A stretch of 64,000 bases of DNA, from positions 61,817-125,816 of the forward strand of contig JALWRZ010000012.1 in the NCBI GenBank assembly GCA_026993785.1, given 5' to 3'. The stretch's first letter is position 1, and every line of letters begins with the position of its first letter. A program made the translations under genes and the position numbers. The notes below the pieces were generated by a model. It had not been told where the DNA came from and did not search any database. It saw nothing but the letters and a program-made list of their open reading frames with translations. The stretch comes from DHVE2 group archaeon. Lineage in GTDB: Archaea > Thermoplasmatota > Thermoplasmata > Thermoplasmatales > Aciduliprofundaceae. Positions 49,299 to 58,293 of this stretch are shown piece by piece.

Positions 49299-49473
49299 AG
49301 GAAGGTAATTTTAGTTTTTGTATAAAAACATATCCTCTCCACCTCCTGAATTGGTATGAGTTCCTCCTTCTATTTTATCTATCTCCGCCAACTTATTACT
49401 TAGAGTGGCAGGAAAATATCTCGCTGGATGGCTAGGGAAAATATTATATCTCACCATTTTCTACGGCTAAATA

Positions 49474-50046
49474 ATGGAAACTGTGAAAGACCTGCTGGTG
49501 GAAATCAAGGAAAAATCGGAGCTTATCGTGGACCTCGCCTATTCCGCCTTAATCCTGGACAGCGAAGATATGGCCAAGGAGGTAGAAACCCTGGAGAAGG
49601 AGATAGGAGAACTGACCTATAAGATTAAGATTTCAACCATGCTCGCTGCTAATAATCCCGAGGAGGCTGAGCAGCTTGCAGGTATACTTCAGGTAGCCGA
49701 GGCGTCGAAAAATTTAGCCAACGCTGCCACGGATATAGTTTATCTCCTGGACATAGATATAAGCAACCGACCTTTCCTGCCAAGCCTGTTTCTAAATGCG
49801 GATGAAAAGATACATGCGGTAAAAATATATCCCAATTCCACCATTGTGGATAGAAAAATAGGGGAGCTTAATATAGAGAAGGAAACAGGGGTAAGGGTTA
49901 TCGCCATAAAGAGGGGCAGAAGATGGATTTATGATCCGGAGGATTATGTTCGCATAAAAGCAGATGACATTCTTATAATCAGAGGCACAGAAGACGGATA
50001 TAATTTCCTGGAAAGGGTTGCAAGGGGGGAGGAGAGTTGGGATTAG
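49474..50046 (+). CDS. PhoU/TrkA-C domain protein (putative ion-channel regulatory subunit), copy 1
   Basis: PhoU-like helical N-terminus 'ELIVDLAYSALILDSEDMAKEVETLE' and TrkA-C 'STIVDRKIGELNIEKETGVRVIAIKRGRRWIYDP..RIKADDILIIRG'. Confidence 0.85.
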   Translation: METVKDLLVEIKEKSELIVDLAYSALILDSEDMAKEVETLEKEIGELTYKIKISTMLAANNPEEAEQLAGILQVAEASKNLANAATDIVYLLDIDISNRPFLPSLFLNADEKIHAVKIYPNSTIVDRKIGELNIEKETGVRVIAIKRGRRWIYDPEDYVRIKADDILIIRGTEDGYNFLERVARGEESWD

Positions 50047-50606
50047 GTGAGATGCTGATTCAGATGAAGAATATATCAGAGCTCATGGTTGATCTTGCCT
50101 ATTCAGCGCTTATTTTCAACAACAAGGAGATAGCTGAGGAGGTTAAATATTTGGAGGAAAAGATAGACGAGACCTACTACAAGTTGCAGGAAGCAGCAAT
50201 ACAGAAAGCAATAGAAGATCGAAATCCTTCAGCCGCTCTGATCCTCATAAGGCTTGCCACGAGTATAGAAGCCATATCGGATGCTGCGGTGGAAATAGCC
50301 GATGTGGTGCTACGGAATGTGCCACCCCATCCCGTGCTACTTGAGAGCATAAAAGAGAGCGATATAACAATAACTAGGGCCACGGTAAAAGAAGGAAGTG
50401 TGCTGGCCAACAAGACCCTTGGAGAACTGAATCTGGCCAGTGAAACAGGTATGTGGGTTCTTGCAATAAAAAGAAAAGAGCATTGGATTTTCGGACCCAC
50501 AGAGAATACCAAGATTCTAGTTGGGGATATTCTACTGGCGAAAGGACCCATAGAAGGTGTGCCACATTTCCAGAAGCTTTGTTCCGGCGAGGATAAGAAG
50601 ATTTAA
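50037..50606 (+). CDS. PhoU/TrkA-C domain protein, copy 2
   Basis: Paralogous to copy 1: 'ELMVDLAYSALIFNNKEIAEEVKYLE', 'SVLANKTLGELNLASETGMWVLAIKRKEHWIFGP..KILVGDILLAKG'; overlaps copy 1. Confidence 0.85.
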   Translation: MGLGEMLIQMKNISELMVDLAYSALIFNNKEIAEEVKYLEEKIDETYYKLQEAAIQKAIEDRNPSAALILIRLATSIEAISDAAVEIADVVLRNVPPHPVLLESIKESDITITRATVKEGSVLANKTLGELNLASETGMWVLAIKRKEHWIFGPTENTKILVGDILLAKGPIEGVPHFQKLCSGEDKKI

Positions 50607-50612
50607 ATAGGA

Positions 50613-51875
50613 GTGGCGATAAACCCTCCCACAATGGGTTATGAGATAGAGGCGCAGTTCTTAGGCGGTGCTGAAGAAATAGGAAGCTTGGGGCTTTACC
50701 TCCGGTTAGGTGAGCTTAGATTATTATTTGAATACGGGCTTACTCCATCAAAACCGCCTGCATATCCGGCGCCTGCGCCTCCTGTGGATTCCGTATTTCT
50801 CACCCATGTTCACCTTGACCATTCGGGCATGTTGCCAAGATTGACGACGGAGTATGATGTTAATGTTTATGCCACCCTTCCCACCATTGCTGTGCTCCCT
50901 CTCCTTCTAAATGATACAATAAAGGTCGCTGACCTGGAAGGCTTTCCCATACCCTATCAGAAGGAAGAGATAGAGAATTTAATGGACAATATGATTCCCA
51001 TAGACTACGGAAAGAGCATAGAGCTGGGAAGCATAGAGGTCGTGCCTCATAACGCGGGCCATATACCAGGAAGTGCCATGTATGAGATAAAGAACGAGAA
51101 AAGCATACTTTTTACCGGGGATATACAGACGGTGAATACCCATCTTGTATGGGGCAGCAAACCCGTGAAAACTGATATACTTATTATGGAAAGCACCTAT
51201 GCCGGGAGGGAGCATCCAAAGAGGGATGAGGTAGAAAAGGAATTTCTCGAGAAAATAGATGAGGTAGTGGGCAGGGGAGGAAAGGCCATAATACCCGCAT
51301 TTGCCGTGGGCAGAACCCAGGAGGTCATGCTCATTCTAGCCAAGAGTGACCATGAAATCTGGGTTGATGGAATGGGTAGATTTGTTACCAACTTCTTTCT
51401 CCAATATCCACAATATCTGAAATCAGGAAAGAAGCTAAAGAAGGCTAGGAACAAAATGAACATTGTTAAAAGGAGAAGCGATCGCAGAAAAGCGCTAAAA
51501 GGCGAAGTTATCGTGGCCACCAGTGGAATGCTTGAGGGAGGCCCGGTGCTTCATTATATCAATCATCTTAAGAATGACCCTAAAAGTGCGATTCTGCTTA
51601 CAGGCTACCAGGTGGAAGGAACCAATGGGAGATTGCTTATGGACCGCGGAATTCTTGAGCTATACGGTATAAAAGAAAAAATCGATACAGAGGTTTCATT
51701 CTTTGACTTTTCGGCTCATGCGGGACACAGCGAGCTTATAGACTTCGCAGAAAGATGTTCACCGGAGAAAATAGTGCTTATGCATGGAGATAACAGAGAA
51801 GCTCTGGCCAAAGAATTGAAAGAGAGAGATTTCGATGTGATTATGCCAAAAAATGAAGAAAGGTTTTTCCTATAA
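50613..51875 (+). CDS. Beta-CASP metallo-beta-lactamase RNase (aCPSF2/archaeal RNase J-like)
   Basis: 'FLGGAEEIGSLGLYL', 'FLTHVHLDHSGMLPRL', 'HNAGHIPGSAMYEI', 'FTGDIQT', 'IPAFAVGRTQEVM', 'SAHAGHSELIDF', 'VLMHGDNREALA'. Likely start at MGYEIEAQ (50634). Confidence 0.88.
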   Translation: MAINPPTMGYEIEAQFLGGAEEIGSLGLYLRLGELRLLFEYGLTPSKPPAYPAPAPPVDSVFLTHVHLDHSGMLPRLTTEYDVNVYATLPTIAVLPLLLNDTIKVADLEGFPIPYQKEEIENLMDNMIPIDYGKSIELGSIEVVPHNAGHIPGSAMYEIKNEKSILFTGDIQTVNTHLVWGSKPVKTDILIMESTYAGREHPKRDEVEKEFLEKIDEVVGRGGKAIIPAFAVGRTQEVMLILAKSDHEIWVDGMGRFVTNFFLQYPQYLKSGKKLKKARNKMNIVKRRSDRRKALKGEVIVATSGMLEGGPVLHYINHLKNDPKSAILLTGYQVEGTNGRLLMDRGILELYGIKEKIDTEVSFFDFSAHAGHSELIDFAERCSPEKIVLMHGDNREALAKELKERDFDVIMPKNEERFFL

Positions 51876-52061
51876 CTACTGAGCTTTTCTCTTAACTGTT
51901 ATGGGTATTGCACCTTTTTTAAACTCGTACATGGCGATATCCAGAGGATCTATGAGGTCCTCAGGGACATGAATTAAAATGGGCGCCCCCATCGAAATCT
52001 GCAGGGCTCGGGCACCTATTATTCGTGCAATTTCAAATCTTGTGTACTCCATAAAAATCAC
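51876..52061 (-). CDS. rpoK: DNA-directed RNA polymerase subunit K (Rpb6/omega)
   Basis: '[26 protein letters not shown]...[21 protein letters not shown]'. Confidence 0.93.
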   Translation of the reverse strand: MIFMEYTRFEIARIIGARALQISMGAPILIHVPEDLIDPLDIAMYEFKKGAIPITVKRKAQ

Positions 52062-52226
52062 CGCAAGCCGTTTATTGTGTTTTCATATTTAAACTTTTTC
52101 ACATGTAAAGCTAGAGGTGGTAGCGAGGTGTGAAAAATTGCAAGTATTTAATTTTATCAAACAAAATCAGTGATGAGGATAAGTTTAAATAGGAAATGCG
52201 CTCTATAGTAAAGTGGTGCTGTATTT

Positions 52227-53117
52227 ATGAAGAGAATATATGCGAAGAAGGAGGAAGGGATTGCTTCGACTGTGGGGACTATATTTGCGCTTATGATATT
52301 TACATCTCTACTATCCATGTTTATGATGCAGGTTGTACCGGTTCAGATGAAAGGAAACGAGGCACAACATGATTTAAAGGTGGTGTCTCAGTTCTCCTAT
52401 ATGAGGAGTATGGCTGACTTACTCACGCTCACGAGAAATACAAATTACACGGCTTATGTGCCCATAAAGCTGGGGGCGGAGGGAGTAACACTATTTGCAT
52501 CACCAACCTACGGACAGCTATCCCTGTTTCCTGGAGATGTCAACAGCAGTTTTCTCCTTTCTATTCATTTCCTGGACAAATTTGGTAACAGGATATATGC
52601 CAACAGCTCCGGCAGCTTGCAGATATTTCTGCCCAATCGATACTATGTGGCAGAGGCCATCTCCTACGAAAACGGTGCGATTATAAGATACAATTTGGAT
52701 GCCAATAATGCATCCTTCGTTATCGAACCAAATATAAAGTTCCAGTATTCCGATGCACTTGGTGGCCTAGTGATCTCCGCAGTTCTCCATGTGATTTACG
52801 GACTTCCAAAGTCGGTTACTGGAGTAGAAACGAGAAATATAGGGCTAACCTATGTTGGTTCATCCTCTGCGACATTCGAGCCAAGCAATGATGTGAATAT
52901 TACCGTAAGAAGCAATTACTCCTACGGAAATCTAAACCTGAATTTTACACAGGCATGGATTAACTATCTCAACGAAAGCGTGAATGGGGCAGTGTTTGGA
53001 ATTTCTGGAAGCGGTGTGAGTGTTAGGGCAACCAATAACAATACCACGCTGGAGATAAGTAATGTGGTGCAGGTGAATGTTGAAATAGTATATTTTGAAG
53101 TGGAGATAGGCATGTGA
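52227..53117 (+). CDS. Type IV pilin-like/FlaF-FlaG-like secreted protein
   Basis: Class III-like signal 'KKEEGIASTVGTIFALMIFTSLLSMFMMQVVP', then an extracellular domain; first gene of the pilus-like operon; TATA-like TTTAAATAGG upstream. Confidence 0.7.
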   Translation: MKRIYAKKEEGIASTVGTIFALMIFTSLLSMFMMQVVPVQMKGNEAQHDLKVVSQFSYMRSMADLLTLTRNTNYTAYVPIKLGAEGVTLFASPTYGQLSLFPGDVNSSFLLSIHFLDKFGNRIYANSSGSLQIFLPNRYYVAEAISYENGAIIRYNLDANNASFVIEPNIKFQYSDALGGLVISAVLHVIYGLPKSVTGVETRNIGLTYVGSSSATFEPSNDVNITVRSNYSYGNLNLNFTQAWINYLNESVNGAVFGISGSGVSVRATNNNTTLEISNVVQVNVEIVYFEVEIGM

Positions 53118-54760
53118 TTAAAATGGTATCCAAAAGCGCAAAAAGGGTTAGTTTCGGATTCTTCCAAGGCCTCATAAAACCCAAGGTAAAGATTAAGATT
53201 CCCAAGTTTGAGGTAGCTAAAAGTAGTGATATAACGCCTATCCCACCCCTGGAGAATCCAAATTACGAGACGGTGGAGGTATATCCCATATATCCACCCT
53301 ATGTGTACGCGAGAATCATTTACAATAGAGAAGAGTACGAGTACATTTACGATCTTCTCGAGCCGCCTTTAACTGAGGAAGAGGAGGAGTTGCTCAATAG
53401 CATAAAGGATACACTGGAGAGGACTCTGACATACAACTGGAAAATAATGTCCAGAAAGGATAAAGAGCAGTATCTCATGGATAGTGTGGATAGCTTTTTA
53501 AGAAGCAGGGAAATCAAGGTAGACGAAATTTCAAAGCAGAAGATCCTTTACTATGTGGTGAGAGATTATATAGGATACCAGAAAATCGACGGTCTTATTA
53601 GGGATGAGCAAATTGAGGACATATCCTGCGATGGGGTTGGCATACCCATATACATATATCATAGGAAATATCAATCCATAAAAACTAAAGTGATGTTCAA
53701 CGACGATGATGAGCTAAATTCATTCGTCGTGTATATCTCACAGAAATGCGGGAAGCAGATATCCGTCGCAGATCCAATTCTGGATGGAACAACTGAAGAG
53801 GGACATAGAGTTCAAGCTACCTACGGGAGAGAGGTCACCACAAGGGGTGCTACTTTCACTATAAGGAGATTTAAAGAGCGCCCATTCACCCCAACAGAGC
53901 TGGTGCTCTACGGTACAGCATCCCCGGAAATCGTTGCATATTTCTGGCTCATGGTAGAGCAGGGTGAGAGTGCCATAGTAATTGGAGGGCCCGCCTGCGG
54001 AAAGACATCCACGCTCAACGCCTTTGCCATGTTCATACCCCCCGCTGCCAAGATTGTGAGCATGGAGGACACTCGAGAGATAAATCTGCCACATCAGAAC
54101 TGGATTCCGGGAACAACGAGAAGCGGAAGGGGAGAGGCAACACTCACAGGTAAGGCAGCGGGAGAGATAGATATGTACGATCTTGTCCGTGCAGCCTTAA
54201 GACAGAGGCCAAACTACATAATTGTGGGAGAGGTAAGAGGCAAGGAAACCTACACCATGTTCCAGGCCATGGCTACCGGCCATACCACCTATTCCACCAT
54301 GCATGCGGATTCCATCGTCTCGATGATTCATCGTCTTGAGAATCCGCCCATAAACTGCCCGAGAATCTTGATGACCGCTTTGAACAATGTAATAATTCAG
54401 AAGATAGTGAGAATCAGGGATACTATAGCCAGAAGAATTACGCAGGTGGTGGAGAATGTGGGTTTCGAGCCTGAGACAAATGAACTGATTACCAACGTGG
54501 TTTTTGAGTGGGAGCAGGACAAAGATGTTCATCGCTTTAAGGGCCACAGTTATCTCTTCGACAAGATAATGACCATGAAGAATCTTACCCACAACGAGAT
54601 GATGGAGGAATTTGAGAGAAGGAGGGACATAGTCAGATACTGGGTAAAGAAGAAGGTTCTGGATTACAGGGAGATCTGGAAGACTATCAACGATTATTAC
54701 AAAGACCCCATCGGAACCGCCGAGGCTGTTAGAAAGGAGCTGGAGGAGGTGGAAGAGTGA
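53114..54760 (+). CDS. Type II/IV secretion system ATPase (VirB11/TadA/FlaI family), copy 1
   Basis: Walker A 'GGPACGKTSTLNAF', 'VSMEDTREINLPH', 'IIVGEVRGKETYTMFQAMATGHTTYSTMHADS'. Confidence 0.93.
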   Translation: MIKMVSKSAKRVSFGFFQGLIKPKVKIKIPKFEVAKSSDITPIPPLENPNYETVEVYPIYPPYVYARIIYNREEYEYIYDLLEPPLTEEEEELLNSIKDTLERTLTYNWKIMSRKDKEQYLMDSVDSFLRSREIKVDEISKQKILYYVVRDYIGYQKIDGLIRDEQIEDISCDGVGIPIYIYHRKYQSIKTKVMFNDDDELNSFVVYISQKCGKQISVADPILDGTTEEGHRVQATYGREVTTRGATFTIRRFKERPFTPTELVLYGTASPEIVAYFWLMVEQGESAIVIGGPACGKTSTLNAFAMFIPPAAKIVSMEDTREINLPHQNWIPGTTRSGRGEATLTGKAAGEIDMYDLVRAALRQRPNYIIVGEVRGKETYTMFQAMATGHTTYSTMHADSIVSMIHRLENPPINCPRILMTALNNVIIQKIVRIRDTIARRITQVVENVGFEPETNELITNVVFEWEQDKDVHRFKGHSYLFDKIMTMKNLTHNEMMEEFERRRDIVRYWVKKKVLDYREIWKTINDYYKDPIGTAEAVRKELEEVEE

Positions 54761-55761
54761 GTTTTCTGGCAAAGCTATTTTCAAAATATGCACCCAAACC
54801 CAAGGAAGAGCGAAAATACAAGGTTAAGCTGCCGAAAGGTGTGCTGCCTACCTATATTCATATTTCTCCATATTACAAAATGGCCTGGAAGGTAATGGGA
54901 AAAATTGCAGAGAAGAACATAAAGAATAAAAAGTACTCCAAGCTCGAAATGGACCTTCTCAAGGCGCACATTCTTCTGAGACCCCAGGAGTATCTCGCCT
55001 ATGTATATTTCACAACCTTAGTGATGGGCATTGTAGGTGTGGCCCTTGGGGGATTCATAATAGCTTTCGGTGCATTACTGCTACCAAAACTACCCCTTGT
55101 AATTTTCATCGCATTGGGAGCCCTGGTAGCTGTTTTGCCACCTATGATGGCTCTGATTACTTTGCCCTCCTCCCCAGCATCTAAAGCTAAGAAAAGGGCT
55201 AAGGATATAGATGTGCATCTTCCCTCTGCCATGAATTTTATAGCCTCCCTCTCCTCGGCGGATGTTACCGTCTCCACCATCTTCAAAGAGCTGGCTCAGA
55301 GAACGGAATATGGGGAGATAGCCAAGGAAGCGGAATGGATTACAAGAGACACAGAGCTTTTGGGCAAGGACATTTTAACTGCTCTAAGTGAGGCTTCAAG
55401 AAGAAGCCCATCCACAAAATGGCAGGAGTTTTTGCAGGGCGTTGTAACCACAGCTACTTCGGGAGGACGTTTAAAGCCCTATTTTATGCTAAAAGCCGAG
55501 GAATTTGAGAAAGAGGAGAAACTGAATTTGAAAAGAAATATGGAGAATCTTGGTGTTTTCGCCGAGATATATGTAACCGTTGGTGTGGCATTTCCACTTT
55601 TCCTCGTGGTTATTATGGCCATCATGGCGCTTATCAATGCAAACTCCAGCGCGACTATCGTGCTTCTCCTAGAAATAGTGGTGATGGTGATGATCCCCCT
55701 CATCATCTTTGTGTTCAGCTATTTCATATACAGCACCAGTAAGGAGGTGGCTATTAAATGA
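54757..55761 (+). CDS. TadC/FlaJ-like pilus assembly membrane protein, copy 1
   Basis: T2SSF-like: 'MNFIASLSSADVTVSTIFKELAQRTEYGEIAKEAEWITRDTELLGKDILTALSEASRRSPSTKWQEFLQGVVTT'; TM segments. Confidence 0.85.
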   Translation: MSFLAKLFSKYAPKPKEERKYKVKLPKGVLPTYIHISPYYKMAWKVMGKIAEKNIKNKKYSKLEMDLLKAHILLRPQEYLAYVYFTTLVMGIVGVALGGFIIAFGALLLPKLPLVIFIALGALVAVLPPMMALITLPSSPASKAKKRAKDIDVHLPSAMNFIASLSSADVTVSTIFKELAQRTEYGEIAKEAEWITRDTELLGKDILTALSEASRRSPSTKWQEFLQGVVTTATSGGRLKPYFMLKAEEFEKEEKLNLKRNMENLGVFAEIYVTVGVAFPLFLVVIMAIMALINANSSATIVLLLEIVVMVMIPLIIFVFSYFIYSTSKEVAIK

Positions 55762-56633
55762 AAATGGAAAAGGAAAAATTCATATCCTACTCATCTGCCA
55801 CTGTGGCAGCGGTATTTATAGTTCTGGGCATTATGGGATACTTCACCCAGTTTTATTTCTTTGGATTGGAATGGCTTGATTTCATAGTCATTGGAATAGC
55901 GATATTCCTAATAGGGCCTGGAATTTATGATATGCTAAAGCAGAGGAGGATAAAGAAAATTGAAGAGAGGTTTCCCGATTTTCTGAGAGATGTGGCAGAA
56001 GCTGGAAGATTCGGTATGACCCTGGCAGAGGCTATTGTTGTGGCATCTTCCGGCAGATATGGTGCGCTTACAGATGAAATAAAGAGAATGGCATCCAAGA
56101 TTGAATGGGGTGTGCCTGTAAAGGATGCGCTTCTTTCTTTCAATGAAAGGATTAACACACCTCTGATTAATAGGATGATAGCCATCATAATAAAGGCAAA
56201 CGAGGCTGGAGGCAATGTGGCCGATGTGCTTTCCATGGTGGCCCATGCCGCTAGGGAGACCCAGCTTATGCAAAAAGAGAGAAGCATAGAGATGTTTACC
56301 TATGCCTTTGTTCTATTAACCTCCTTCTTCGTATTTGTGGCTACCATAATAATTCTTAACAGGTCATTCCTGCCAGAGATGGCAAAGGCAGGAAGGGCTG
56401 TGAGAGAGAGCCTTAAAAACATAGTTGGCGGTGCCCAGCTTCCGGTAAACATTGCCTATGAGAATATCCCCATCATCAGTTTACTATTTGTAATAGCCAC
56501 TATAATGCATGGGGTAGGCGATGGGATAATGATCGGGCTCCTTTCCGATGGTAGATTGAAAAGCGGTATGATCTGGGCCTTCATGCTCCTTGTCTCTGGA
56601 TATCTAATCCTGAGACTGGCAGGAGCAGCATGA
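55758..56633 (+). CDS. TadC/FlaJ-like pilus assembly membrane protein, copy 2
   Basis: 'FPDFLRDVAEAGRFGMTLAEAIVVASSGRYGALTDEIKRMASKIEWGVPVKDALLSFNERINTPLINRMIAII'; overlaps the preceding gene. Confidence 0.85.
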   Translation: MKMEKEKFISYSSATVAAVFIVLGIMGYFTQFYFFGLEWLDFIVIGIAIFLIGPGIYDMLKQRRIKKIEERFPDFLRDVAEAGRFGMTLAEAIVVASSGRYGALTDEIKRMASKIEWGVPVKDALLSFNERINTPLINRMIAIIIKANEAGGNVADVLSMVAHAARETQLMQKERSIEMFTYAFVLLTSFFVFVATIIILNRSFLPEMAKAGRAVRESLKNIVGGAQLPVNIAYENIPIISLLFVIATIMHGVGDGIMIGLLSDGRLKSGMIWAFMLLVSGYLILRLAGAA

Positions 56634-56634
56634 G

Positions 56635-58293
56635 GTGATGATAATGGCAATCTCAAAGAAGGATATGCCCTCCAAACTGAAGCTGATGAATCTTATGTTT
56701 CCCATGGTAAAAAAAGAGGGGTTCAAGATAAAGCTTCCCAAAAGAGGTGAAGAGCTGGGAAGCGATATCACGCCTGTACCCAAGATAACAAATCCCAACA
56801 TAAAGGAGATAGAAATCAGAAGTATTGAGGAGCCCTACTCCTATGTGAGAATTTTGTTTGACACATTTAATAGCGAATACATATATGAGGTCATAGAGCC
56901 TCCCCTCAGCAAGGAGGAGGAAAAGATACTTCAAGAAATAAAAGCGAGGCTTGTGGAGTATCTGGAGCTCAAGGTATTTGAAAGTGTTGAAGAAAGAAAG
57001 GAATATTTATTCAAGATAGCCGAAAAGGTAAGGGATGAGACATGGAAAGGCATGGATCCTGTGCTCTGGGAGAGGCTAAAATACTACATCTACAGAGATT
57101 TCATCGGGTATGGGCTTATCCAGGTGCCCATGATAGACAGTGAAGTGGAAGATATATCATGTGATGGTGTTAATATCCCAATTTACATATATCACAGAAT
57201 GTACGGTTCAATCAAATCCAATTTGATGTTCCAGAAGGAGGAGGATCTTGATCAGTATGTAATATGGATTGTTCAAAAATCGGGAAAGCACATATCCATC
57301 TCAAGCCCCATGGTTGATGCCTCACTTCCCGATGGCTCGAGATTGCAGGCTACCCTGGGGAAATATGTTACCAAGAGAGGGTCGTCATTCACCATAAGAA
57401 GATTCAAACCTAATCCCTTCACACCCATAGACCTCATAAGATTCAAGACCATGAGCAGAGAGATGATGGCCTATCTCTGGCTCGCGGTAGAGAACGGTAT
57501 GAGTATAATCGTGTGCGGAGGAACTGCAAGTGGTAAAACAACAACACTTAATGCAATACTTCTTTTCATCCCTCCAAATATGAAAATTGTTAGCATAGAG
57601 GATACCAGGGAGCTCAATTTACCGCATGAAAACTGGATACCATCGCTCACAAGAGAAGGTGTGGGCGAGCCACATCCCGTGACGGGAAAGAAGCCTGGAG
57701 AGATAGATATGTTTGATCTTCTTAAGGCAGCGCTGAGACAGAGACCGCAGTACATCATGGTCGGAGAGGTTAGAGGAGCCGAAGCATACACCGTCTTCCA
57801 GGCCATGGCCACAGGTAAAACATGCTTCACAACATTCCACGCAGAAGATGTAAAATCCATGGTGCATAGATTTGAGAACGCCCCCATCAATCTGCCTCGA
57901 GCGTTAATTAGCGCCTTAGATATCGTTATTCTTCAGGCTCAGGTTAAGGTAGGTAACACCATGACCAGGAGAGTCAAAAGCATAACGGAAATTGTTGGCA
58001 TAGACCCCGAGACCAACGAGATAATCACCAACAACGCGTATATATGGAACCCAGCCGATGATACTTTCAACTACAGCGGGCACAGCTATGTGTATGAGAA
58101 AATCGCTACAATAAAGGGCTGGTCACAGAGAAGGATGGAGCTTGAAGTGAAAAGGAGAGAGAGAATTCTCGAATACATGGAAAAATTAGGTGTAAGATAT
58201 TACAGGGACGTGGCAAGAATAGTCTCCGCATATTATAAGAACCCAGAAGAAGTTCTAAAAAGAGTAAATGAGGTATTGAGAGAAGAGACTTAA
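56635..58293 (+). CDS. Type II/IV secretion system ATPase (VirB11/TadA/FlaI family), copy 2
   Basis: Walker A 'GGTASGKTTTLNAI', 'VSIEDTRELNLPHENW', 'IMVGEVRGAEAYTVFQAMATGKTCFTTFHAED'; N-terminus homologous to copy 1. Confidence 0.93.
   Translation: MMIMAISKKDMPSKLKLMNLMFPMVKKEGFKIKLPKRGEELGSDITPVPKITNPNIKEIEIRSIEEPYSYVRILFDTFNSEYIYEVIEPPLSKEEEKILQEIKARLVEYLELKVFESVEERKEYLFKIAEKVRDETWKGMDPVLWERLKYYIYRDFIGYGLIQVPMIDSEVEDISCDGVNIPIYIYHRMYGSIKSNLMFQKEEDLDQYVIWIVQKSGKHISISSPMVDASLPDGSRLQATLGKYVTKRGSSFTIRRFKPNPFTPIDLIRFKTMSREMMAYLWLAVENGMSIIVCGGTASGKTTTLNAILLFIPPNMKIVSIEDTRELNLPHENWIPSLTREGVGEPHPVTGKKPGEIDMFDLLKAALRQRPQYIMVGEVRGAEAYTVFQAMATGKTCFTTFHAEDVKSMVHRFENAPINLPRALISALDIVILQAQVKVGNTMTRRVKSITEIVGIDPETNEIITNNAYIWNPADDTFNYSGHSYVYEKIATIKGWSQRRMELEVKRRERILEYMEKLGVRYYRDVARIVSAYYKNPEEVLKRVNEVLREET

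Noticed and set aside
52170-52190. Possible C/D-box sRNA (GTGATGA box C-like sequence)
   Set aside because: No convincing D box (CTGA) at suitable spacing; the region fits better as the pilin promoter.
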